14,212 nt of DNA. Source: Nitrososphaeria archaeon (GTDB taxonomy: Archaea; Thermoproteota; Nitrososphaeria; Conexivisphaerales; UBA164). The stretch lies in contig JARVJW010000105.1 of the NCBI GenBank assembly GCA_029775955.1, positions 1-14,212 on the forward strand. Reading direction: 5' to 3'. The translations under genes and the position numbers were made by a program. The notes beneath the pieces are model-generated. The model made no database searches, was not told the origin of the DNA, and saw nothing but the letters and a program-made list of their open reading frames with translations. Positions 6,715 through 13,927 of the stretch are shown here, one piece after another; position 1 is the stretch's first letter; every line of letters starts with the position of its first letter.

Positions 6715-7704
6715 TTACTTCTCTAATCCAGCCATTTTTCTTATCTTTTTCCCAACAGCCTCAATTTGAAGATTTTCTATGTCTAGCATCATCTTTTCAA
6801 GCCTCTTTCTACTTTCATTAGGATTTCCAGTCCATTCCTTTGCGAACGAACCATCTTTTATTGCTTTTAAAAGATCCTGCATTCTCTCTTTCGTTTGATT
6901 GTTTACTATGTATGGACCTTTTGTTATACCACCGTACTTTGCTGTATCACTAACTGCCCTCAGCATTCCTGTAAGTCCAGAGGAGTAAACCAGGTCAACT
7001 ATGAGCTTCATTTCATGCAGAACTTCAAAGTATGCAAGCTCTGGCGTGTAACCGTTCTCAACAAGTGTTTCAAATCCGGTGTTTATCAAGTACATCAGAC
7101 CACCAACCAGCACCGCCTGTTCTCCAAATAGGTCCTCCTCTGTCTCCTCGGAAAACGTGGTTTCAAGGACTCCGACCTTCGTTGAGCCTATTGCTTTTGC
7201 ATAGGAAAGCGCCAGTTGCCTAGCATTGCCGCTGTAGTCCTGCCCCACAGCTATAAGTGATGGCACGCCAAATCCCTGCTGGTAAGCCTCCCTGAGCTTG
7301 GGCCCTGGGGATTTTGGCGCAACCATGAACACATCAACATCCTTTGGAGGATGTATCAGTCCAAACCTTATGCTGTAACCATGAGCAAACATTAGCGCTT
7401 TGCCAGTATTCAAATTTGCTTCAATGCTTTCCCTGTATACTGTGCCATGCTCTGTATCTGGAATTAGCATACATATAACGTCTGCAGCCTTTGCAGCTTC
7501 AGCAATGCTTGCAGGCTTAAAGCCGTCCCTTTTTGCGGCTTCCCATGATTTCCCACCTTCCCTTACGCCTACTGTTACTTTAACACCGGAGTCCTTCAGG
7601 TTCAAGGCATGTGCCCTTCCCTGACTCCCGTAACCTATTACAGCTACTGATTTTGCTTTTACTAAAGATGCATTAGTATCCGAATCGTAATATATTTTTA
7701 CCAT
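6715..7704 (-). CDS. ilvC: Ketol-acid reductoisomerase, class I
   Basis: IlvC isomerises and reduces 2-acetolactate (or 2-aceto-2-hydroxybutyrate) to the dihydroxy acid of valine, leucine and isoleucine synthesis. The 329-residue length is that of the short class I form. The nucleotide-binding GYGSQG is at 24-29, the cofactor loop REGGKSW at 48-54, catalytic His 108 in FAHGY, and magnesium ligands Asp 191 and Glu 195 in EEDLFGEQ. Arg 48 and Ser 53 in the loop suggest NADPH use, by analogy with known class I enzymes. The ATG at 7704 has GGTGA (7711-7715) six bases upstream and lies 32 bases inside the ilvN-like gene, a longer overlap than elsewhere in the operon. The knotted C-terminal domain appears complete and the gene ends two bases before the leuA start. 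Confidence 0.95.
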   Translation of the reverse strand: MVKIYYDSDTNASLVKAKSVAVIGYGSQGRAHALNLKDSGVKVTVGVREGGKSWEAAKRDGFKPASIAEAAKAADVICMLIPDTEHGTVYRESIEANLNTGKALMFAHGYSIRFGLIHPPKDVDVFMVAPKSPGPKLREAYQQGFGVPSLIAVGQDYSGNARQLALSYAKAIGSTKVGVLETTFSEETEEDLFGEQAVLVGGLMYLINTGFETLVENGYTPELAYFEVLHEMKLIVDLVYSSGLTGMLRAVSDTAKYGGITKGPYIVNNQTKERMQDLLKAIKDGSFAKEWTGNPNESRKRLEKMMLDIENLQIEAVGKKIRKMAGLEK

Positions 7705-8167
7705 TTTCTTTCACCAATGCGGTTATACCCGTCCTTGATATATCCTTTATCTTATATTTACTGAGTTCATTAATAAGTGCATCGGAATTTTGTGGATCCC
7801 CACAATGCTCAATGTACACCCCTCCATTTACCGTGAGTTTTGCGCCGTACTTCTTACATATCTCTTCCAGTCCTGCTTCACTTCCTTCCATCCTTATTAG
7901 CGTGAGCTCCTTCAGCGTGCATGACTCCTGCGGTGCTTCAACCACTTCATAAACATCTATTATCCTCTTCACTAGCCTGGCGAATGCATCAGCCCCCTCT
8001 TCATCTACATCTATTAAAATGACGATCTTGGATTCACCAGGAACATTGGTATTGCCAACGGTGACGCTTTCTATGTTAAAATTTCTTCTCCTGAAAACTG
8101 AGGTTATCCTGAAAAGCACTCCGGGTCTATCAGCTGCACGAATAAAAAATATCCTTTTGCTGCTCAT
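7673..8167 (-). CDS. ilvN: Acetolactate synthase small (regulatory) subunit
   Basis: This is the ACT-domain subunit that stimulates IlvB and confers feedback control by valine or related amino acids. Of 164 residues, an ACT domain spans about 4-78, with the signature DRPGVLFRITSVFRRRNFNIES at its start (residues 13-34). The conserved C-terminal small-subunit domain occupies roughly 82-160. The start ATG at 8167 overlaps the ilvB stop as ATGA, so synthesis of the two subunits is probably coupled. The C-terminal residues are also coding for the start of ilvC in another frame (32-base overlap). Length matches bacterial and archaeal IlvN/IlvH; ilvH would be an equally valid name. Confidence 0.93.
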   Translation of the reverse strand: MSSKRIFFIRAADRPGVLFRITSVFRRRNFNIESVTVGNTNVPGESKIVILIDVDEEGADAFARLVKRIIDVYEVVEAPQESCTLKELTLIRMEGSEAGLEEICKKYGAKLTVNGGVYIEHCGDPQNSDALINELSKYKIKDISRTGITALVKENGKNILRFGY

Positions 8168-9846
8168 ACTATCATTTCCCTCAGGCTCTTTCCGGAGGGG
8201 ACAAATGGGAAGACGTTTTCCTCCGGGGGTATTGGAACATCAATTACAGTTGTAATTTCATTACTTAGAGCTTCCTTGAACGCCCTTCCAAAGTCCTCAG
8301 CCCCATTTACCTTAACACCTTCGGCACCATATGCTTTAGCAAGGTATGAAAAATCTGGCGATTCACCAAGCCAAGAAGCAACTATTCTGTTGCCATAAAC
8401 CATCCTCTGCCATTGGGCTATCATTCCAAGCGTGGAATTGTTAAATATGATAACTATCACTGGTATCCCTTCCTTTACACTTGTTGCGAGGCTGTTTGAA
8501 GTCATCTGAAAGCTACCATCCCCTGCAAGGTCTACAACATTTGAGCCAAACTTGGCTACCTTTGCACCTATTGCAGCAGGGAACCCGAACCCCATTGTGC
8601 CGAGTCCACCACTGGTTATGAAAGTCCTTGGCTTCAGCGCCTTATAAAACAATTCTGCCCATGCCTGCGTCTGCCCGACTTCTGTTGTTACAATATCGTG
8701 ATCTGCGAGCTGCCCCCTAACCTCCTTTATTATTAGGGGAGATACTGCCTTTTCTCCAAATACTTTACCATCAAACTGGTCCTTGAGCTCCTTTACTCTC
8801 CTGATCCAAGGCGAATTTTCTGAATAAGGCATCATGCTCTTTACAAACTGCAGAATCATAGCGAGCGATTCCTTTACATCTCCTGTTACGGCCAGCTCAT
8901 TCTTGAGGTTCTTTTTAGCTTCTGTGGGGTCAATGTCAAGGCCTATTATCATCTTTTCTCTCTCAAATTCTCCCGTATCCATTGTCGTCCTGTCAGAGAA
9001 CCTTGCCCCTATCCCTATTACCAAGTCCGACTCAGTTATGAGCCTGTTGGCATGATAAGTGCCATGCATACCTATTGGCCCGACGCTAAGGAAGTGGGTT
9101 TCTGGAACTGCTCCCTTTCCCATCAAAGTACTTGCTATTGGTGCCATTAGTATTTCGGCGAGTTCAACAACCATGGAACCGGCGTTTGCTTTGATCGCCC
9201 CACCCCCTACCAATATGATTGGCCTTTGAGCCTGCAGTATGAGCTTTGCCGCCTCCCTTGCCCTTGACGGGTCTGGCTTAAAGCTGGTTTCATATCCTTT
9301 GAGTTTTACATTGCTTGAAAAATCCATTTCATCTGACCCTGTCTGAACATCCTTTGGAACATCGACAAGTACTGGACCCTGCCTTCCGGTAGATGATATA
9401 AAAAATGCCATCTTTATTGATTCTGGTATTTCTTTGGGAGTAAGTGGCTGAATTGCATACTTGACCACTGGCATATAAACGCCAACTGTATCTATTTCCT
9501 GGAATGCATCCTTGCCTATAAATGGTTTTGCAACCTGGCCAGTTATGGCTACTATCGGTGAAGAATCCATGTATGCAGTAGCTACACCAGTAAGCAGATT
9601 GGTTGCTCCAGGGCCTGATGTAGCTGAGCACACTCCTACCCTTCCTGAAGCCCTGGCATAGCCGTCAGCCATGTGCGATGCAGATTGCTCATGCCTAGCA
9701 AGTATGTGCCTTATTTTACCATCCTTAAGCTCATCATACAGGGGCAGAGTTGCACCACCAGGTATTCCGAATATTACATCTACCCCTTCATTTTCTAGAG
9801 CCCTCACTATTGCCCTAGCACCTGACATATAACTATCAGTTTGCAT
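8164..9846 (-). CDS. ilvB: Acetolactate synthase large (catalytic) subunit
   Basis: This is a thiamine-diphosphate and FAD enzyme that condenses two pyruvates to acetolactate, or pyruvate with 2-oxobutyrate. With the ATG at 9846 it has 560 residues. The N-terminal Pyr domain shows GIPGGATLPLYDEL and catalytic Glu 53 in RHEQSA. The central FAD-type domain has VGGGAIKANA near 213-222. The C-terminal PP domain carries GDG at 442-444 and NN at 469-470, the GDG-to-NN motif that binds ThDP-magnesium. The start at 9846 is chosen because TTTATAAA sits 22-29 bases upstream, the leaderless spacing. A TTG at 9861 and an ATG at 9828 are alternatives; the TTG has its own TATA-like TATATAATA at about the right distance. 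It is the first gene of a seven-gene unit running to 2970. Confidence 0.95.
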   Translation of the reverse strand: MQTDSYMSGARAIVRALENEGVDVIFGIPGGATLPLYDELKDGKIRHILARHEQSASHMADGYARASGRVGVCSATSGPGATNLLTGVATAYMDSSPIVAITGQVAKPFIGKDAFQEIDTVGVYMPVVKYAIQPLTPKEIPESIKMAFFISSTGRQGPVLVDVPKDVQTGSDEMDFSSNVKLKGYETSFKPDPSRAREAAKLILQAQRPIILVGGGAIKANAGSMVVELAEILMAPIASTLMGKGAVPETHFLSVGPIGMHGTYHANRLITESDLVIGIGARFSDRTTMDTGEFEREKMIIGLDIDPTEAKKNLKNELAVTGDVKESLAMILQFVKSMMPYSENSPWIRRVKELKDQFDGKVFGEKAVSPLIIKEVRGQLADHDIVTTEVGQTQAWAELFYKALKPRTFITSGGLGTMGFGFPAAIGAKVAKFGSNVVDLAGDGSFQMTSNSLATSVKEGIPVIVIIFNNSTLGMIAQWQRMVYGNRIVASWLGESPDFSYLAKAYGAEGVKVNGAEDFGRAFKEALSNEITTVIDVPIPPEENVFPFVPSGKSLREMIV

Positions 9847-9867
9847 ATTACTGGTATGCAAAAATGG

Positions 9868-9892
9868 TTTTATAAATTTTGAGTATATAATA
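9868..9892 (-). promoter_or_regulatory. Tandem TATA-like boxes before the ilv-leu operon
   Basis: Two archaeal-type AT boxes lie upstream of ilvB. TTTATAAA (9868-9875) is centred about 26 bases before the ATG at 9846. A TATA-like run at 9884-9892 is centred about 27 bases before the in-frame TTG at 9861. The first is favoured because it pairs with an ATG. If both are used, the large subunit would have two N-termini differing by five residues. Confidence 0.55.
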
Positions 9893-9935
9893 CGTTTATT
9901 AAATGAAAATTTTTAATCTAATTTTTGCAATAAAA

Positions 9936-9972
9936 AACGTAAAAATCTAGTCTTAATTCATATTTTTACGTT
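9936..9972 (-). terminator. 11-bp inverted repeat followed by T6, between the SAM and ilv-leu units
   Basis: The plus strand has AACGTAAAAAT at 9936-9946 and its exact reverse complement ATTTTTACGTT at 9962-9972, with a 15-base spacer. Read on the minus strand, this is a hairpin leading into six T (positions 9937-9932), consistent with transcription termination about 105-145 bases after the MTHFR-like gene. The same element lies only 90-126 bases before the ilvB start, and a third TACGTT occurs at 9891-9896 next to the TATA box. An operator for a dimeric regulator is therefore an equal possibility. The stem is weak (two G/C pairs). Confidence 0.4.
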
Positions 9973-10077
9973 AAAATATAGGTAAAATCTATTATAACTG
10001 CCTTTAACTTGCATAAAAATTTAATAATTTAAAACTTTGTAGCAATTTATTTATATTTTTAATTTTAACAGTGATTT

Positions 10078-10797
10078 TTACATATTTTTTATAAGACTCT
10101 CAAGCCATTTTTTAATTATACTAACCTGAAGGGGAACAACATAAGCTGAAGCTGTTAATCCAGCTCCCTCAGCTCTGCTTATCATGTCCAGCAAAATTCT
10201 TCTTGTTGCAGACCCTGGGTCACTTGAATCTGCTACATTTTCTGGAACTATAAAGCCCTTTTCTGTTAGCTTCATTATAGCATTCTTGTCCTCAAATGCT
10301 GGCACTGAAATTAACACTTCGCCAGAAAATCCCAGCTTGCCAAGCATTAAAATATCCTCCTCCTTTGGATACATTTGGGTTACAAAAAACTTTACCCCTG
10401 CAGCTATCCTTTCCATCGTTTTGCGCTCATTGGAAATTGCAGCGCCCATGTATTCAATCTCCCTTACTGCGTATGGCAAAAGTTCAGACACCCTCGATAC
10501 GTGAGATGGTCCCTGAACCAGTAGCATTTGCCTTATCCCAATTACTGACAGTCCCCTCATGTATGATATGTTAGCCGTGATGTCCCGGTGTCCAACTGAA
10601 ATAGTTGAAATTAGCCTGCCAGTGTATGATTTTTTGATCCGTGCTACAAATGCACAATTGTCAACAGTAACTTTGCCCAGAGGCATGTCTGTAATGTTAA
10701 ATCCGTTTACAAGCATGGATAAACTGTCGATAAAGTGATAAGAAACACCTAGTGATTTTATGTAATGTGGTGGAACTTCGGCAATTATATCTTGCAT
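10078..10797 (-). CDS. Short methylenetetrahydrofolate-reductase-like protein (MetF family)
   Basis: The 239-residue protein follows the MTHFR pattern of a TIM barrel. Glu 7 in AEVPP matches the N-terminal E-x-x-PP (proton-donor Glu) block. FNITDMPLGKVTVD spans 33-46, STISVGHRD 64-72 matches the conserved RD-containing strand, and GIRQMLLVQGP 87-97 matches the G-(I)-x-N-(I)-L-x-x-x-GD segment with the Asp replaced by Pro. Later strands KFFVTQMY and GEVLISVPAF fit the barrel order. It is shorter than bacterial MetF. Such enzymes reduce a methylene-pterin to the methyl form that feeds methionine. It starts one base after the SAM synthetase stop, so a methyl-cycle role is strongly suggested. The pterin and reductant cannot be read from sequence, and a non-redox relative is possible. 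Confidence 0.72.
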   Translation of the reverse strand: MQDIIAEVPPHYIKSLGVSYHFIDSLSMLVNGFNITDMPLGKVTVDNCAFVARIKKSYTGRLISTISVGHRDITANISYMRGLSVIGIRQMLLVQGPSHVSRVSELLPYAVREIEYMGAAISNERKTMERIAAGVKFFVTQMYPKEEDILMLGKLGFSGEVLISVPAFEDKNAIMKLTEKGFIVPENVADSSDPGSATRRILLDMISRAEGAGLTASAYVVPLQVSIIKKWLESLIKNM

Positions 10798-10798
10798 T

Positions 10799-11980
10799 TC
10801 AATACAACTGCACTCTTCCTTCTAGTATATCCTGCCAGGTTTGTGGCGCCTTTTCTAGAACCTCCTTTACTATTGACTGCGAATATTCTTTAACCGCTTC
10901 GGTACTCATATCAGAAACCGCCTCTACATAAACTGACTGTGGATCGGTGATCGGCTTTCCAATCTGGCTTAGCATATAAACAGATGCGCTGCTTATTTTC
11001 TTGTTTTCTTCAACTACCTTTTGAGCTATTCTCTGTGAAAGTATTGTGTAAAGTTTACCTGTATGACTGATCGGATTCTTGCCTGCTGTTGCTTCAAGCG
11101 TCATCGGTCTAAGTGGCGTTATAAGTCCATTGGCCCTGTTCCCCCTTCCCACCTGACCGTCATCCCCGCTTTCCGCACTTGTTCCGGTTACCGTAAGATA
11201 GTATATCCCCTTAGAGGCATTGTCTGCATTGTTGAGCTTTATCTGCACGTCAAGTTCTGTAACCTTTGAAGCCAATTCACTGAGCTTGCCAATCACTTGG
11301 TCCTTGATTTCAAGATATTCCCTGCTGTCCTTTAAAAGCGACGATATCATGGCTGCTGCAACCGTGAGTGTTACTTTCTTTTCATTTCTGAATCCCATAA
11401 CTTTTATATCTTCACCAACTGATGGAAATTCTGATTTGCCCCTTTCTGAATTGAGGTAATTTTCAGCTTCCAGCACCAGCCTCTCCGTATCCGTAAATGG
11501 GTAGAAACCAACTCCAAAGCTTGTATCATTGGACAATGGTATCTCATTTTCAGAGTTGAAATTTCCAACTAAATCTACACTTCCCTGCTTTATCCTGTAA
11601 TCAACAACTACATGAGATTCTGGGTCAAGGTACCTGAATGTCTTCCTGAGCTCATCCTTTACCACCTTTAATGCCATTGTACCTATAGGCACAACTTCAT
11701 CTCCAAGCCTGCTTATTGCCCTTCCAACAAGCATTATATATATCGGCTCTAGGACTTCGCCGCCTCCAAACCAGGCCCTTGACTGCCCCCCTACCAGTAT
11801 TGCCTTGTCAACATTGTGATGAAGTATTTTTCCAGTCTTTTTTATATAGTAATTACTCAATGCTACGCTCAATTTTTCACTCAGGTTATCGCACACTGTA
11901 TCCGGGTGCCCCTTTCCCTTCCTTTCTACAAATTCCACAGAGGGTTCATTTTTATCGTATCTTTTAGCATTGATAATCAT
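10799..11980 (-). CDS. mat: S-adenosylmethionine synthetase, archaeal type
   Basis: This enzyme makes SAM from methionine and ATP. The 393-residue protein belongs to the archaeal MAT family (COG1812), which is only distantly related to bacterial MetK. Visible features are VERKGKGHPDTVCD at 18-31 with the putative catalytic His 25, NVDKAILVGGQS around 57-68 followed by a GGGEV turn, the glycine-rich GDDGQVGRGNRANGLI in the second half, and TAGKNPISHTGKLY further on. Length is typical of the family. The ATG at 11980 is two bases after the HTH-CBS stop, and the MTHFR-like gene follows one base after its own stop, so all three are probably on one mRNA. No strong ribosome-binding site is seen, so translation is probably coupled to the upstream gene. 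Confidence 0.96.
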   Translation of the reverse strand: MIINAKRYDKNEPSVEFVERKGKGHPDTVCDNLSEKLSVALSNYYIKKTGKILHHNVDKAILVGGQSRAWFGGGEVLEPIYIMLVGRAISRLGDEVVPIGTMALKVVKDELRKTFRYLDPESHVVVDYRIKQGSVDLVGNFNSENEIPLSNDTSFGVGFYPFTDTERLVLEAENYLNSERGKSEFPSVGEDIKVMGFRNEKKVTLTVAAAMISSLLKDSREYLEIKDQVIGKLSELASKVTELDVQIKLNNADNASKGIYYLTVTGTSAESGDDGQVGRGNRANGLITPLRPMTLEATAGKNPISHTGKLYTILSQRIAQKVVEENKKISSASVYMLSQIGKPITDPQSVYVEAVSDMSTEAVKEYSQSIVKEVLEKAPQTWQDILEGRVQLY

Positions 11981-11982
11981 AT

Positions 11983-12543
11983 TTAGGCTCTAAGTAGGTC
12001 AGAACGGGTTATTATACCTATCACTTTCCCCATTTTCGTGACAAGCACTGCGCTGTAAAACGTCAATATCTTGGCAATGAGCTCTATAGGGGCAACCTCG
12101 TCTACAAGTGGAAATGGTGGTTCCATTACGTCGGAAACTTTCATCTCTTCAAGTTTCCTAAAGCCCTTTCCCTTACCAATTGCTTCCACCATCGACTTTT
12201 CGCTAATGCTCCCAACAACTCTCTGCTCCCTGTCAAACACAGGCATCTGACTTATTGAATTTTCGTGCATTACCATGACGGCTTCCTTGATGCTAGCATC
12301 ACCGTATATCCATATCAACCTATTATTCATTATGGCCGCTGCATTTTGCTGGCTGATTGGCTTCATGGATTCAAGTGCTTTAAATATCTGCTGCACCCTG
12401 CTGTATCTTGGGTCAATATTGCCCGATTCGATCTTAGCGATGTATGACTGGCTCAACCCAGAAATTTCCGCAAGCTGACGTTGCGTCAGCTTTAGAACCT
12501 TCCTCAGCTTTCTTATATCATTTATGTCATAATACATGTTCAT
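11983..12543 (-). CDS. XRE-type HTH regulator with paired CBS domains
   Basis: The 186-residue protein has an N-terminal XRE/Cro helix-turn-helix at about 10-60 (LTQRQLAEISGLSQSYIAKIESG spanning 19-41). A CBS pair follows, CBS1 at about 70-125 and CBS2 at about 135-186, each with the usual strand-helix pattern and a G-x-I/V-(S/T) signature (VVGSISEKSMVEAI; VIGIITRSDLLRA). CBS pairs bind adenosyl ligands such as AMP, ATP or SAM, so a ligand-responsive transcription factor is likely. It directly precedes the SAM synthetase gene (2-base gap), which makes SAM a reasonable candidate signal; this is inference. The ATG at 12543 is chosen over the one at 12564 because GAGG sits 7 bases upstream (12551-12554). 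It overlaps the preceding flavoprotein gene by 17 bases. A 21-bp palindrome lies within codons 18-24. Confidence 0.88.
   Translation of the reverse strand: MNMYYDINDIRKLRKVLKLTQRQLAEISGLSQSYIAKIESGNIDPRYSRVQQIFKALESMKPISQQNAAAIMNNRLIWIYGDASIKEAVMVMHENSISQMPVFDREQRVVGSISEKSMVEAIGKGKGFRKLEEMKVSDVMEPPFPLVDEVAPIELIAKILTFYSAVLVTKMGKVIGIITRSDLLRA
12472..12492. repeat. Perfect 9-bp inverted repeat inside the HTH-CBS gene
   Basis: AAGCTGACG and CGTCAGCTT are exact reverse complements flanking a 3-base TTG spacer. The element covers codons 18-24 (KLTQRQL) of the regulator, about 50 bases after its start. It includes the CGT arginine codon, whereas the nearby arginines of the same gene use AGA or AGG. 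It could be an autoregulatory operator, an mRNA hairpin, or chance. Confidence 0.6.
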
Positions 12544-13858
12544 TGAAAATCCTCGAAGCAACAATTACGGAATCCCAAACTGGCGCAAAAGGTGGTGCAT
12601 AAGGTATGCCAGAGAAAAACAGTTTTTCGGCATCTATTCCGTATGATACTGCTAGGCTCAACGTGCTAAGCCGTCCAAAGATTTCACTTCCAACAAGCTG
12701 GGCACCCAGTGGCACTTTCCTTTTTTTATCAAATATTACCTTCATTTCAATTGATTCACTTGGCGGAAAGTAAGATGCCCGTGCATTATGCTTTATCTTA
12801 ACGGCGTAGTAGTCTATCCCATTTGCCTTTGCCTCTTCTTCATTTATCCCAACGCTGCCAATTTCCATGTCATAGAATTTTGTTATAGCTGCTCCGGCGC
12901 TCCCAGGAAACACCATTGACATTCCCGATAGGTTAGACCCGGCAACATATCCCTCCTTGTTGGCTTCAGGTGCAAGGGGCACGTACCTCTTTTTCCCAAG
13001 TACAACATCTTTAACTTCCACGCTGTCTCCAGCTGCAAACGCTTCTTTGTTGCTGGTCATTAAATGTTCATCTACCCATACCGCGCCAGTTTCCCCAATC
13101 CTAAGACCCATTTGCCTCGCAAGTTCTATGTTTGGTCTGACCCCAAGTGCAAGCACAACTGCGTCAAACCTCTCTGTTGTTCTGCCATCCGAAATCATAA
13201 CAGCATTGGGTAAATTTTCAACAGATTTAACCTCAAATCCCTCCTTCACTGTAATGCCCTTTGCCTTCATGTAACTAGATATTGTTGATGAAATTTCCTG
13301 ATCCAGGTTTGGCATTATCCTTTTCATCTCTAGCACTGTAACCAATTTTCCCTGCCTGCTTAGCGCCTCCGCCATCTCTACACCTATGTAACCACCACCC
13401 ACAACAGCCACTCTACTAGCTCTGGAGAGATTTGCCTTTATCCTGTTACCGTCCTCAAGGTGCCTCACAGTGTACACATTATCACTGTCAAGCCATTTCT
13501 TAACTGGAACAAACGGAACCGCCCCTGTTGACAAAACAAGGTAATCGTACTTTGCGCTTCCCTCCCCGGCTTCAGAAACAAATGAAACTTCTGAAGCTCC
13601 TGCATCTACAGAGGTAACTCGCGTCCTGATGTGTACATCGATGTTCCTCTCCCTAGTAAAGAACTCCGGAGTATAAGTTACCAACTGATTTATGTCCTTG
13701 ACAGTGTCTTCGACATAGTATGGAACACCGCAAGGGGCATAAGAAACATATGAAGATTCTTCAAAAACCTTTATAGACGAATCAGGTAGGAGTTTCCTTA
13801 TTCTTGAAGCCGCACTCATCCCTGCAGCCCCACCACCTATAATAATTATATTTTTCAT
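12527..13858 (-). CDS. CoA-disulfide reductase / NADH oxidase family flavoprotein
   Basis: This is a pyridine-nucleotide disulfide oxidoreductase of 443 residues with a single redox cysteine. The FAD-binding GGGAAG is at 8-13, Cys 43 stands in YAPCGVPYY (the position of the CoADR/NADH-oxidase catalytic Cys), the NAD(P)-binding GGGYIG at 154-159, and the second FAD motif AAGDSVEV follows. The dimerisation domain ends with YAPPFAPVWD, a block typical of CoA disulfide reductases and carrying a conserved tyrosine. Family members reduce CoA disulfide or polysulfide, or reduce oxygen with NAD(P)H; sequence does not decide among these. The ATG at 13858 is preferred over 13876 because a TATA-like sequence lies 25-30 bases upstream and no ribosome-binding site precedes it. 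It is the first gene of the SAM-synthetase unit. Confidence 0.88.
   Translation of the reverse strand: MKNIIIIGGGAAGMSAASRIRKLLPDSSIKVFEESSYVSYAPCGVPYYVEDTVKDINQLVTYTPEFFTRERNIDVHIRTRVTSVDAGASEVSFVSEAGEGSAKYDYLVLSTGAVPFVPVKKWLDSDNVYTVRHLEDGNRIKANLSRASRVAVVGGGYIGVEMAEALSRQGKLVTVLEMKRIMPNLDQEISSTISSYMKAKGITVKEGFEVKSVENLPNAVMISDGRTTERFDAVVLALGVRPNIELARQMGLRIGETGAVWVDEHLMTSNKEAFAAGDSVEVKDVVLGKKRYVPLAPEANKEGYVAGSNLSGMSMVFPGSAGAAITKFYDMEIGSVGINEEEAKANGIDYYAVKIKHNARASYFPPSESIEMKVIFDKKRKVPLGAQLVGSEIFGRLSTLSLAVSYGIDAEKLFFSGIPYAPPFAPVWDSVIVASRIFNEHVL
12551..12554 (-). promoter_or_regulatory. Ribosome-binding site that sets the HTH-CBS start
   Basis: GAGG on the minus strand lies 7 bases before the ATG at 12543, inside the end of the flavoprotein gene. 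It supports this ATG over the in-frame ATG codons at 12564 and 12537, which lack a well-spaced site. Confidence 0.6.
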
Positions 13859-13881
13859 GCTAAATACTTCTTCCATCCTAC

Positions 13882-13889
13882 CTTTAAGT
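13882..13889 (-). promoter_or_regulatory. TATA-like box of the SAM-synthetase unit
   Basis: The minus strand reads CTTAAA within AACTTAAAGG (13881-13890), centred about 28 bases before the ATG at 13858, consistent with a leaderless transcript. It is less AT-rich than the other two promoters in the window and therefore less certain. Confidence 0.42.
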
Positions 13890-13927
13890 TTTTGTCAACT
13901 ACCCATGACCGTGAGTACCTTGCTTCA

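Larger units (their letters stand above)
9847..10077. other. AT-rich intergenic region between the two long operons
   Basis: About 230 bases of strongly A/T-biased sequence hold no open frame of note. Beyond the TATA boxes and inverted repeat described separately, it contains AAAATCTA-type words at 9942-9949 and 9984-9991. No RNA gene is visible. Confidence 0.6.

Noticed and set aside
9329..9631. 100-codon minus-strand frame within ilvB
   Set aside because: It is an alternative frame inside the strongly conserved Pyr domain of acetolactate synthase; its cysteine- and tyrosine-rich text shows no family pattern.
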